NCBI RefSeq assembly: GCF_021869535.1
Contig: NW_026262712.1
Location: 47,536,884 to 47,600,883, forward strand
Length of the DNA: 64,000 bases
Reading direction: 5' to 3'
Source of the DNA: Mytilus californianus
Lineage: Eukaryota; Mollusca; Bivalvia; Mytilida; Mytilidae
The notes under the pieces are model-generated. The model searched no databases. It was given only the letters and a program-made list of their open reading frames with translations, and was not told the DNA's origin. A program made the position numbers and the translations under genes. Positions 25,306 through 36,900 of this stretch are shown here, piece after piece. The number at the start of each line of letters is the position of its first letter. The stretch's first letter is position 1.

Positions 25306-25645
25306 AGGTTAAATGGAGGGTCGGTCGCCTCCAAACATGTTTAACACCGCCACTTTTTGTTTGTGCCTGTCCCAAGTCAGGAGCCTGTATTAAAGTGATT
25401 GATTGTCGTTTGTTGATGTAAATCATACTTGTTTTTCGTTTATTGTTTTATACCCAAATCAGGCTGTTAGTCTCCTCGTTTGAATTGTTATATATTTGTC
25501 ATTTCGGGGCTTTTTATAGCTTACTATGCGGTATGGGTTTTGCTCATTGTTGAAGGCCTTACGGTGACTTATAGTTTTTAATTATCTACGTGATTTGTTC
25601 TCTACTGGATAACTGTTGCATTGGCAATAATACCGTATCTTCTTA
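25306..25645 (+). repeat. Interspersed repeat family A, copy 7 (longest)
   Basis: Nearly complete: 'caaacatgtttaacaccgcc', 'cccaagtcaggagcctgta', 'catttcggggctttttatag', 'gcggtatgggttttgctca', 'ttgaaggccttacggtgac' and the terminal 'ggcaataataccgtatctt'. Confidence 0.8.
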
Positions 25646-26275
25646 TTGCTTTACACAAGGCAACAGTTTTAGATACTTTAAGAATTGGTTTTGTAAACTT
25701 ACATGTTATATTCCGATGATATTTTGACAACTTCCATAATTCGCCTCTATTTTTTTGTAAATTCTTGTGAATGTATAATACTTAACGTAACTTATTTACA
25801 AACTATGACAAAATATTGACTTCGATCCTACTTAGTCTAATATGAAAATATGTATCAATTTCGGTATTTTTTTTCTAAATTCGCATTATTAACTGCAATG
25901 ACATAATTATCTATTTGGACATATACAAATCTTTCAAAAAATTGGAGAACAAATACAATCATTTATAAACCAAATATAATATATCAAGCTAAATAAAGGA
26001 TTAGAACTGACGAACTAATAATTTCGACCAAGCACTACAAAATACGCCGTGAACTGATAATGCAGATAAGACAATATATAATAGCTGTAGTTCAGTAATT
26101 TTGTACTTTACTAGAGAACTATATAAAAAGTACAGAAAATCCGTATCAAACCTTATAAAACTATCAAATATATTTATCCATATAACTTTTACTGAATAAA
26201 AAAAATTTTGGGAAACTGAAAATCAGACTTTTTGAAAAATAACATTAACTGACCTACAAATAATATTCCAGCTTT
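25646..26275. other. Gene-less AT-rich stretch
   Basis: Nothing recognised. Confidence 0.45.
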
Positions 26276-26277
26276 AA

Positions 26278-26440
26278 AGCCAGGGGCGGATTTAAGGGGG
26301 GGGTTGGGCGGGCGGGCATCCCGTGCCCCTCTTAATAGAACTACATTTATGGTTAATCCAGACTTTTTCCTGTTCCACTCCAAATTTTGTCTAGTTAGGG
26401 GGCCCGCAGCCCCCCTTTTTCAAAATCCTGGATCCGCATC
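26278..26440 (-). repeat. Interspersed repeat family H
   Basis: Starts 'caggggcggatttaagggg' and ends 'caaaatcctggatccgcatc', with 'gaactacatttatggttaat' inside. The same layout recurs at 33.23 kb and 56.88 kb. The 'cggatcc/ggatccg' ends are inverted copies, so it resembles a very short terminal-inverted-repeat element of about 150 bp. Confidence 0.65.
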
Positions 26441-26799
26441 TGAAAGCGTCCGCTAAGTAAGGCGGGTAAGCAGTTAATAAAAATACAAAAACGTATATTC
26501 GTAAGGCGTAACTTTTATTTTCCAGCGGGCGTGCAATCATATTTTGAAACTAGCTGACGCATTCGTGTGTGCAGTGAAGTCTATTTGAATTGTGCAGTGA
26601 TATGGATTTGAATTGTCGTCAGTCTCAGTTAAACGTCATAATGCGTATTATGAAGCAGAAATGAATGAAATGAATGAATGACAAATAAAACATTTCATAT
26701 ACATATAAGGACAAAGGTGACATTTGCATACTTTCATTTTATTTGATATATTTGAAAACAATCCTATTATAACATCAACAATGCCATTTTTACTTTATA

Positions 26800-26975
26800 A
26801 GCTGTATAAGACCCCTACATGACAAAATGCACAATTCAGACGAGAAAACGGATGGCCTAATTTGATGAAAAAACAATAAACGAAAATTAAAACAAATATC
26901 ATTGAAGAGACCAACGACTGAATTGCAGGTTCCTGCTTTAGTACAGACACATGCGGAATATGGCCGTATGGCAAA
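26800..26975 (-). repeat. Interspersed repeat family A, copy 8
   Basis: Minus-strand and diverged: 'gacaaaatgcacaattcaga', 'cgagaaaacggatggcctaa', 'gcaggttcctgctttagtac' and a degraded 'atgcggaatatggc' end. Confidence 0.65.
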
Positions 26976-27339
26976 ATCCTAGGTACTTTATGCATATGAT
27001 TTGCACCACGCGTGACGTGGGCCCTTTTGATTAAATTACTTTCCTTAGTTGTAAATTGAAAATATAAATTATACCAAAATTACGGATAATCCAGTCTTTT
27101 TCCGTCTTGTAACTAAAACTAATCTGTCTTTGAAAGCTTCCTTTGGCGGATATTTACAAATATGTTGTGTATTAATTCTAATGGAAAATGCTAAAATTTG
27201 ACTATTTACGAAATGGGCAGGATGAAATCATCATGTTTTTAAAAGAATTTGGCCGAAAACTTAAGAAAGCAGGTAACATAAAAGATGTTTAACCTGAAAA
27301 TTCACTCTGTAAGTTGTTTTCCTACATGCGAACAAGTCA

Positions 27340-27480
27340 TGAACAAGAGGGGGTGACACAGGGGTGTTCATTTCCCAAATCCTTCTTTTTTTGGGAAATT
27401 TTTCCCACTTCCCAAATTTCTTAGACCATTTTTCCCACTTCCCACTTTTTTCCCAATTCTCCAAAATCCCAGATTTTGGT
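27340..27480. repeat. 'TTTTTCCCACTTCCCA'-type low-complexity repeat, copy 1
   Basis: Begins 'gagggggtgacac', then multiple T-run/CCCA blocks. The same composition followed by 'gtgtgtcacccccctcg' occurs inverted at 31.96-32.10 kb, so this is an interspersed unit and not only local low complexity. Confidence 0.6.
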
Positions 27481-28129
27481 TTTCCATAATGCCCTAGACA
27501 TCCAGAGCTGTCTTCTTGTCTTGTTTGTTCTTCAGTATGTACAGAACTTATGAATAAACACATATTTGCCTTACCTATACTTTACTGGTCCAGATTCTTA
27601 CTACAACTTCTAGAAACAATGTCATTTATGGCTTTTGTGAAAAAAATAATAGGAAAAAAAAACCCACCAAAGGTGATAAAGCACTCCTGGATGACTATGA
27701 AAATAATTGCCTTCAATGCTTAAAGCAACTCCTGTTTAGTTAACAGAACACAAAACTTAACTGAACACATAACCAACAGAACACAAAAAGCAGGGAATCT
27801 TCATATCAGACACAAAGTGTGATACAATTGATGAACAATTGTTAATTGATGAACAAGAATTACTGGTGTACAAGAATGACCAATAATGATTCCAATTGGC
27901 ACGTTGATACTACTGTCTGTTAAAGTGTGGAATTTAAGCAACAAAAAAAATACATAGAAAAATGCCACCTTAACATATGCAAAACCATGGAAAAACACCT
28001 CTTAGATCGGACGAAGTTTGTGAATTCTCCAGGAAACCCCTCTGTTTGTAACACTATATTTACTGTATGACAATTAGGACTATGTGGTGAAGGAACTATA
28101 TCTGAATGCGAAGCTAAATGTGAATTCAA

Positions 28130-28505
28130 ATGAAACACTGTTAGTTTTTCTAAAATTCTTTGCGAGGAACTTATTGACCCTAATTGGAAAACCCTTGTAC
28201 AAAAAAGCAGTAAATTCAAACACGATGAAGACAGCAACACCGATATGGAGATATAACAATCTTCCGGGACAAGATAATATATAAAGTGATCTGAAATGGC
28301 TAAGAATAAATTTAAAATAGCATTGATTGATGATCATTGGTTATTTTTTAAGCAAAATAATCTTTTAAATAACTTGGTGTCCGTCTTTGTCGTGTCCCGG
28401 AAGATTGTGTAATCCCCATAACTGCGTTGATGTCTTCATCCTGTTCGTCTCCACTGCTGTTTTTGTCCTGGGTTTTTCCAATAAGTTCCTCGTAAAGAAG
28501 TTCAG
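28130..28505. repeat. Imperfect inverted repeat, arms ~115-145 bp
   Basis: The left arm (about 28150-28275) and right arm (about 28388-28495) are inverted homologues, sharing 'gaggaacttattg', 'gatgaagac', 'caatcttccgggaca' and their complements. Translated from the left arm or the inverted right arm, both give a similar peptide (about FFxRNLL...KTAVxxNxMKT). That hints they derive from the same coding or repeat sequence duplicated in inverted orientation. Confidence 0.6.
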
Positions 28506-29155
28506 ATATACTTATTTGAGTTTACTCCTTAATGAATTGTGTCTAGCAGCAAATATCAAATTTAAAGTTACTGCATAGCTGCAGTTCCAGGCCATTCTGA
28601 GGCCAAACAATAAAATCATCTGGAAACATTATTGAAAAAAAGCAATTTTCTGATGTTGATTGAAGTTGGTCACGTGCTCGTATCAAATGTTTTTTATACT
28701 GCAATCGTTTTATTTGAGCAGTCAAATTGCGTTGACTGTATATTTATATGTGATATTCAGTCACTGACCGTATATCACTTTGTTTGTGAAGGTGACAATG
28801 TGTTGCCGTAGACCTTTATTTATGACTTCAATACAGAATACAGGTTCACAGAATTTTGAAATCGTTCGTTTCAAATTCAAAATGTTGGTTTTTACCCAAA
28901 ATATTTTATGTTTAAGAAATTTTAGACTTGCTGTATAAAGAGAATAACCATACATGATTTGTACATTGTCTCAATATATAGATTTTATTTGTACTCAGCT
29001 TGAAACAGGATAGAAATGCTCTGCAAAGCCTCTTATTCTTCCTGTTTCTAAGCCTTGTACAAATAGATTTTATTTTTTGAGACAAGTAATGGCTATCATG
29101 GCTATTTTATATTTATCTGGTCAAGTACAATGTTAGGAACAACACAAACATTACC
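28506..29155. other. Gene-less stretch
   Basis: No supported gene or repeat. Confidence 0.4.
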
Positions 29156-29159
29156 AAAA

Positions 29160-30790
29160 ACAAACATCAGGGTAAAAGATTCCATAAATCAAATTACCAT
29201 TAGAACAGAAGGAGTGAAAAAGCTGTTACAAAATATCAACCCATCCAAAGCATCGAGCCATATAACATACCAACGAGAGTACTGAAACAATGCGCCGAAC
29301 ATCTGGCACCAATACTAACACCCATATTCCAGCTATCCCTAGACAGGGATACCCTACCAGAGGATTGGAGAAATACCAACATCTCTAGCATCTTCAAGAA
29401 AGGAGACCGACATTCGGCTGAAAATTATAGACCAGTCTCACATCAGTAACATGTAAGCTCCTTGAGCACATCATATGCCGACATATGCTTAAACATCTTG
29501 AAAAGCATAATGTATTGTCATTGCTAATCCATGGCTTCACAGATCCAGATATTCCTGTGAGACCCAACTTGCCATCACAATCCGCGACATGCTCCAGTCA
29601 TACGACAAAGGAAACCAGGTAGACATTGCGATTCTGGATTTTTCCAAAGCATTCGATACTGTACCTCATGATAGACTCTTGCACAAAATAAACCAATAAG
29701 GAATTAGAGGAAATATCCACAAATGGCTAACTTCATTCCTAACTGAAAGTAAAATGCGAGTTTAACTTGAAGGAGAACACTCGAGTAATGCTTCAGTTGA
29801 ATCCGGAGTCCCCAAGGAACGGTGCTAGGAGACATCCTCTTCTTGTGTCACATAAACGATCTACCAGATGCAGTAAACTTGTCAGTCCGACTTTTTGCTG
29901 TACAGGGAAATCAAAAACCAAAACGACCACAACATACTACAAGAGGAGCTCAAATCACTGGAAAATGGGCCGACGACTGGGGTATGCGCTTCAACGTCAC
30001 AAAAATGCTATATGCCAAGCCTAAAAAGTAAAAGCCAGCGGTTCTACAACCTTAACAACCACACGCTTGAACAAGTGTCATCCAACCCATATCTTGGGCT
30101 ACAAATACATGTAACAAAGCCAGTTTCACGCTAGGCTTCCTTAGAAGGAACATACAAGACTGCCCTAGGGAATGCCGTAAAACAGCTTATATAGCACTCG
30201 TAAGATCAATTATGGAGTATGGATCAATTATTTGGGACCCATATACGCAAAAAGACATCGATAAATTGGTAAACATACAAAAGAGAGGTGCTAGATTTAT
30301 CACCAAAGACTACAAATCGAGAGAGGAAGGATGTATGACAAAAATGCAATCAGAACTTCAGCTTCCATCACTACAATCAAGACGCCATCAACAACGGCTG
30401 ATCTTCTTTTCAAAGTGGTTGAGGGGAAGATACCAGCGCTCCCTCCTGACGACCTGATTAAATTCCATAGACCAAAACGACAAATCAGAGCAACAACCTA
30501 TAATACCTTAGTTACTAAGAACATTATAGACCAACAAGTCCGTAACAACAAACTAGCGGTCATAGTTCCATCTAGTAAGACTGACCAGTTCAAAAACTCT
30601 ATTTTTGTGCGCACTGCAGTAGATTGGAACCATCTGGATGACTCATTAGTGTGCTTCACTACAACCGAGGAGTTTAAATCAGCACTCCTCAGCAAGCGCG
30701 ACTAACTTGTGCGCAGACCAACCCGTCACACATTAGCCGAAAGGAATCTGTGACGTACCCATCCATATAAAGAAGTGGGAAATTCATACA
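29160..30790 (+). pseudogene. CR1/Jockey-like LINE reverse transcriptase, 5'-truncated and dead
   Basis: Successive frames match a non-LTR retrotransposon reverse transcriptase and its C-terminal domain. In order they show a KKLLQNINPSKAS finger region, the palm segment ILDFSKAFDTVPHDRLLHKI near 29630-29690, a VESGVPQGT-like turn near 29800, then LFA near 29897, where the catalytic FADD aspartates should follow. Next come WADDWGMRFNVTK, a NPYLGLQIH segment, ALVRSIMEYGSIIWDPYT, RGARFITKDY, and a terminal frame 30331-30705 ending FKSALLSKRD. The active-site box is deleted and there are many stops and frameshifts. The endonuclease half is missing, which is typical of 5' truncation. A short 3' untranslated part seems to run to about 30790. 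Confidence 0.85.
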
Positions 30791-30821
30791 GACAGATATT
30801 ATTAACTGTCAATATCATACC

Positions 30822-31165
30822 TGTTATAACATATCCATCTTTGTCGTTGACCACCTTGTCGATGGCAATGATCCATTGGTCATTATTCAACGATGCTTTG
30901 AAATCTTCTAATTTTAGCGCTGAACTGGAACTGTCTTTGCGTGAATACCCTATTTCATACTTTGTCCTCATCAGACCGAACTCTTGTCGATGCCTTCGCC
31001 TTGTAGTATTCTGTTCGTTATTTCTCTTAGGTTAAGGTCACTCTTTCTTAATTCAATGTCTATAACTTGCCTGTGATAAGGCATTTTAAGCCCTTTTGTA
31101 AAAAAGAGTGTATAAATCGGGACAACCGTTCCCTCAAACCCATCAGAATCATCATTACAAGCCAA
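30822..31165 (-). other. Coding-like minus-strand frames, unrecognised
   Basis: Two overlapping minus-strand frames look more protein-like than chance. Frame one is 31165-30971 (with a LKMPYHRQVIDIELRKSDLN segment). Frame two runs from about 31020 to 30822, containing QEFGLMRTKYEIGYSRKDSS, then EDFKASLNNDQWIIAIDKVV, and ends at a possible donor ACAG|GTATGA. I recognise no family and cannot find partner exons. It sits between two plus-strand LINE remnants, so it may be an isolated exon, a captured fragment, or chance. Confidence 0.2.
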
Positions 31166-31221
31166 TTTTTGTTGATGGGATCTTCAATACAGGGGAATGT
31201 AACGATCACACATAAAAAGGA

Positions 31222-31830
31222 AAATTGGGTACTTATTTCAAATTTAAAAACATCTTCAAAAGGGAAGCATATTTATGTCAAGTTAATAAATTTCAGTATC
31301 GAAAAAGCTTCACTCAATTTAGAATCAGTGCTCATCAGTTAGCTATTGAGAAAGGTCGATATAAAAAAATCGATAAAGATAAAAGATTTTGTAGGCAGTG
31401 TAAAAATATGCAGGTTTAAGACGAGTTTCATTTTTAATGGAATGCATTGCATACGAAAAGGAAAGGAATTTTATTCTTCATGAAGCATGCATTCAATGTA
31501 AAAACTTCCCTTATATTTCAAAGTATAAACAGTTTATTTGGTTGATGTCCTGTGAATCTGAAAATGTTGATATGTCAATTTCAAGATGTATTAGTACTTG
31601 TTTTGAAATAAGAGAAAACTTGCATTCCAGAAACTAAATATACATGTAGTAATGATGTAGTTTATTTTTTTTTTTATGTATTAGAGAGGGTTAATATTCT
31701 ATTTTATTTATTTTCAAAACCATCTGGTATGGAGTATAGTCATTTATTTTAAATGGAATATATCTTAAAAATTACTATATATATATGTATATGCTCGGAA
31801 ACGGGCCCTTTAATTGGATTCAATAAACAT
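31222..31830 (+). pseudogene. LINE C-terminal fragment with Cys-rich end and 3' tail
   Basis: The frame 31225-31419 encodes a conserved LINE C-terminal pattern: QYRKSFTQFRISAHQLAIEK, then GRYKKIDKDKRFCRQCK. The following DEFHF...ECIAYEKERNF part needs a frame change and runs to about 31637, so the copy is broken. The tail includes ATTCAATAAACATTC (a polyadenylation-type signal) near 31820. The same C-terminal pattern occurs in the fragment at 42.4 kb, so both belong to one LINE family. Confidence 0.7.
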
Positions 31831-31894
31831 TCTTATTCATATATGCCAAAAAATGTAGATCTTATTCTAAATACACTATGCTGTATTCGACTCC

Positions 31895-32110
31895 ATGACT
31901 GGGGACACCACCAATCAGACACATCATGACCATTCATGCATTTTCACCATTCTTTTTGTTTGTGGGTTTTTCCCACATCCCACATTATGGTCATATCCCA
32001 CTTCCTTCTTTTTTTTCCTTCTTTTTCCCAGATCCCACTTTTTTTTACCCCCTATATCCCACATCCCAAAAGTGTGTCACCCCCCTCGAACAACCTCTTT
32101 ATATGTTGAA
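31895..32110. repeat. 'TTTTTCCCACATCCCA'-type low-complexity repeat, copy 2
   Basis: T-run/CCCA blocks ending 'gtgtgtcacccccctcgaac', an inverted-end counterpart of the copy at 27.34 kb. The short open frames here are an artefact of the composition. Confidence 0.6.
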
Positions 32111-32539
32111 ATTTGCTTTTTTACGATTTTTCGTTATTCTAAATAGCAATTATACTACGGCCACGCTTCCGATTTTAAAAATGAAAAGGCCGAAAGTTTT
32201 CAAAGTAGACAATGTTCATTTGTACATGAACAGAAGGCAAAAAACATGTATAATTCACCTATATGCGATCAAATCCGAACAAATTGTTGCTTCGACCTAG
32301 GCATATTTGCATTTTTATTTAAGGGCATGTATAATCCTATGCAATGGCTGTCGTCATGTGGCCGCTATGCAAATTAGCAAAGTACCAAAATTTTGCCATA
32401 TGCGAAGTAAAACGTGCTTGTAGGATGTAAAATCAGTTAAAAGGCTTGTCTCATCATGATTTAATAGATCGACATAATGAACAAAACAAAATATAATTAC
32501 TATGTATCTCGCAGTAACTGTAAGCTAGTTCAAATATTA

Positions 32540-32840
32540 TTATGCCCCCCCCCCATACGATAGTAGAGGGGCGTTATATTTTTCGGTCTGCGCGTCCATT
32601 CGTTCGTCCGTCCGTCTGTCCTGCTTCAGGTTAAAGTTTTTGGTCAAGGTAGTTTTTGATGAAGTTGAAGTCAAATCAACTTGAAACGTAGTACACATGT
32701 TCCCTATGATATGTTTTTCTAATTTTAAAGCCAAATTAGAGTTTTTACCCCAGATTCACGGTCCACTGAACATAGACAATGATAGTGCGAGTGGGGCATC
32801 CGTGTACTATGGACACATTCTTGTTTTTATAAATTTTTCA
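32540..32840 (+). repeat. 'ggggcgttat...gtccgtccgtctgtc' interspersed repeat
   Basis: Starts with a C-run and 'gaggggcgttatatttttcgg', then a (gtcc)n-like stretch, 'gtcaaatcaacttgaaac', and 'gtggggcatccgtgtactat' near the end. I recall this as a widespread mollusc repeat. Only one copy lies in the window. Confidence 0.5.
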
Positions 32841-33224
32841 ACAGTTGTAAAAAAGAATGAAAAGCTAATATTTAGATCCACTAGCTTACTGACAAAACGA
32901 AATCCATAAATAAAAAAAAATAAATTAAAAACGAATTAAAGAATAGATGTGGCATATGCTCTCCACAAGATCTTTAAAAGTTGAAGATGGAAATTCAGAA
33001 CCAGTAATAAAAACTGAAAACATCACACCAAACATATTTAAAATGTAGTAATCTGGGTTTGATACAGGCTCTTTTCATGCCAGAGTTGCTGGTTTCAAGC
33101 ACGAAGGGTACACATGTAATTGTTTCAGCTGAAATATGAAGTTAAACCGAACACTGAAACATTAAAAAAATGTATTTATTTAAATCGTAAAAATTCAAGT
33201 ATAGACTCACTTGTATATCATATG

Positions 33225-33375
33225 TGTTCAGATGCAGATTTAGGGAGGGCATGGTTCCCGGGCCCCCTAATGAAGCTACATATATTGTTAATGCATAGAC
33301 ATTTTACTTATCCCACTCTAAACGTTGCCTAGTTTGGGGTCCCCGCCCTCTTTCAAATTCCTGGATCCGTATTCA
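33225..33375 (+). repeat. Interspersed repeat family H, copy 2
   Basis: 'gatgcagatttagggaggg' to 'caaattcctggatccgtatt', with the internal 'ctacatatattgttaatgca' matching the 26.3-kb copy. Confidence 0.65.
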
Positions 33376-33709
33376 TATGTTTGTCAGGATTGACAACAAC
33401 AGCAAAATTAAAAAAAACGATTTAATTAAACAAATGATTTAAAACAATGTATGTTTTTGTAATCTTAAATTTGATAAAATGAAAATTTAAAAGTGATCAT
33501 GATTGGGTGAAGTTTTTGTATTTTTGAAATGTAATCTTACAGTTCAAACGATATGCACAATAGTTAAACTTTATACATTCAAACTGTTTTGCTTAACTTT
33601 TGTCAAATTCTTTCTTGTGTAAAGCCTGGCTTTACGAAAGAGATCGATACAATATCAAACGTTTTATAAGAAAAAAAAATAATCATTCAAATTAAAAATA
33701 TTTATAATA

Positions 33710-33902
33710 TCACGTATCAATCTCGCTGTACTGGTGCGAAACATCATAATGTCGTTCATGTACTTCTCGTCTGCTGATATCTATATTATTCTCAGGTATC
33801 TCTTCGTATTGTCCAGCGGATGAATTCATTGACTGGTTGTAACAATGTTCTGTATCATTGTATACGTGGACGTAGTTATCCTCTTCGGGCGCTGCGTAAT
33901 AT
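33710..33902 (-). CDS. Ig receptor exon 8: tyrosine-rich cytoplasmic tail and stop
   Basis: Acceptor AAATCTCTTAG; ends at TGA 33712-33710. It encodes residues 474-537 with tyrosines 475, 476, 484, 488, 495, 506, 526 and 532. Motifs: Y484-VHV, Y506-EEI and Y532-SEI, all Y-x-x-I/V. YEEI is the known optimal ligand for Src-family SH2 domains. The spacing between sites (22 and 26 residues) is too long for a classical ITAM. Confidence 0.8.
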
Positions 33903-36900
33903 CTAAGAGATTTAAAGAGAAAAGTCCCGATTACTATTAGGATTGTATCGTATAATAATACTGATGTCAAGAAGCCAAAATGTACAAAAACTATATTTTT
34001 AATTTTTATTCCCGTCAACCTTATCTGACAAATAGTCATTAAACTACAATATGTGATCTCATACAAGTACATGTCGAAAAGTATCAAAAGCAGCTCTGTT
34101 ACATTATACGCTTACATTTTAATCATATAGAACAATCAAAGCAAAATATATATACTAGGATGACATTATACAAGGTGCAGCATAGACAAACAATCCTAAA
34201 AGTCCCTTAAATCATCAATTTCTTAAATGTATTACTTTAGTACTTTTTGACACTAGAGGTTTTTTTACCTAGCAATGACATATTTTAACAAAAGTTTATA
34301 TACATTTGAAAATGCTCTCTTTTCCATGCTTTAGAAACAATATTGCGAATAATTGGCATTAGCCTCATTTGCAATAATTCTAATTTGATACGCTTTTAAC
34401 CTTGTGAACGGATTTGCTCCTTCGAGAGTTTGTTCGTTTTCCGTGTTTGTTTTTACCTTAAAATGGAACATCGGTAAACTACCTGTATTGTTGCATCTAA
34501 TTGGTAATAAAGTATATACAAACTGCCTTCTTATTTGGTGGTGAATAATACAATATATTTTTAGAAATCGTTTCTAAACTCATATGATACTTCAAATTGA
34601 TAAAAAGAAGATACACGTGCTTTATATTACTGATTGGCTAACTTTTGAAACTTAAAACAAACATTCTTTTAAAGAACATCCTTTATTTAATCCAAATCTT
34701 CGGGAAGGTACTGCTATTGAACTATTGTCTTTCTGTTATCTTATTCGCCGACTGTACGTTATTCGGTAATGACCCTGTACAAGTGCAAAGGGAAACATCT
34801 TGATGCAAGAAAAAGTTACAGGCAGTTTCGATAAAAATAACCGAATGCAATACTTTATGTCGATTATACATTCTTGATTAATTCGTAAGTAACGTAAAAA
34901 AGCGAGTCAGATGAGATAGTTTAGTATTGTTCTGCAATATGAAATAGTTTCGGTAACAATATAATTACATGAAACCCGTTTAAAAAATTACAACTACTAA
35001 CTTTGTCTAAAATGAGATATATATCTGAAATGGAACTAACTGTAAGAGTTCTGATAACAGAGCAAATGGCTTTATATAAAAGGAAAACTTATACTCACAT
35101 TGCTGCAGCTTTTGTATTGATGTGATTATTGGTATCGAGTTGATTTCCTGAAAATGATTTCATGCTATAAAAATTTACCTTAATGCCATAATTATAAAAG
35201 CTCAATTAAAATTAATGGTACATCTCGGATGGTATGAAATAAACATATATAACCACTAATGAATCCGAAGATGTGTCAATACAAAATAACTGTACTAGTC
35301 ATAAAATGGTTTCCAAAATAAAATTGAGAATGGAAATGGGGAATGTGTCAAAGAGACAACAACCCGACCATAGAACAGACAACAGCAGAAGGTCACCAAC
35401 AGGTCTTCAATGCAGCGAGAAATTCCCGCACCCGGAGGCGTCCTTCAGCTGGCCCCTAAACAAAAATATATACTAGTTCAGTGATAATGAACGCCATACT
35501 AAACTCCAAATTGTACACAAGAAACTAAAATTAAAAATAATACAAGACTAACAAAGGCTAGAGGCTCCTGACTTGGGACAGGCGCAAAAATGCGGCGGGG
35601 TTAAACATGTTTATGAGATATCAACCCTCCCCCTATACCTCTAGCCAATGTAGAAAAGTAAACGCATAACAATACGCAGGACCGTTAGTGGGAAGTTACA
35701 GGGGTAATACATCTGCTCAGATTCTTAAGCCTCAATCAGATTTTCTTTAGGTAACATAAAAACATGGACGTACATGCAGTGTCGTTTATGACGATAATAT
35801 GTGCGAGGGTACTGTCTTGTTTTTGATGTTTTTTTGTGAGTGTATGTTTTGCTTTTCCCAATTCGTTTACTTGCCTTGGGCAGTTCTTATTTTCATGAAA
35901 ACTCCCATTATTCCAGCTGTTGCTATAAATATGGTAACACCAGTTAAACCCCACAGTAATTTCTGAAAGTCGAATGCACTCTTATCTGAAATTAAATACC
36001 AAGCTTATGATATTACAATTTGAAGAAGAAGAAATAAAAAACAGAATATCAATTTTTTATGAGTCAATAAAATATTTTGGCCTCGAGCACCACTGAATAT
36101 GCATAAATTGTCGAAATGGGCGTTTGGTGCAGTAAAATTGGAACCGTTAATGCAATGAAAGAAATTAAAAAAAAATCAATACAAAACATTTGACATTCAA
36201 TATGGTTACATGTGTGATGACAAAAGGACCTATAACATGAAACGATGGGTACAACCTTTTGAGCAAGATACTCTTCCGGAGCAACTGATATCATCCCTTG
36301 TTTTTATTGGGGTTCGTGTTGCCCACTTCTGGGTTTTCTATGTAATATTTTGTATACTGTCGTGTTTTTCCCTATGATTGTCAGTTTCTCTTATGTTTTG
36401 AAATACCTTTCAGTATATATCGCATATTATTTAAGCTTTATTGAACAATTTTTAAGTCGGTAATCACGTGGTTGGACGTTATTGAGTCCAACCTAATAAC
36501 GTTGGCCATTCCGGAATGGTATTGCACATGTTTTAAATAACAATTTACACTGACCTACCTGTAGATTCCCATTTAAAATAATGCTTAGTTTCTCCAATAC
36601 TATTCTTCAAAACGGCTATATATTCTCCATAAAAGGGCTTTACAATGCTCAAGTTGGATCTATATCCTTCACAGAGTATCTTTATTCCATGTATAGGTAG
36701 ATTAACAGACTGTTCGATTGAGGAAAATGAACATAATGTCGAATTTTCTAATTTCTCTCCATATCGGAACCACTCTATGTAAACTGGAGTAGGTACGGAA
36801 TAGTAGGATACAACAAAATGTAATTCTGGATTAGTAATTGTATCTGTGTTTGTTATCACAGGAAGATCTGTGGAATAAACAATTGTGAAGAAAAAAGTAT

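Noticed and set aside
31926-32300. 124-codon ORF rich in Phe, Pro and Ser
   Set aside because: Product of T-run/CCCA low-complexity repeat; the same composition recurs at 27.4 kb.
33600-33710. Polyadenylation signal for the Ig receptor
   Set aside because: No canonical AATAAA or ATTAAA in good position just after the stop codon on the minus strand; the 3' end is left unmarked.
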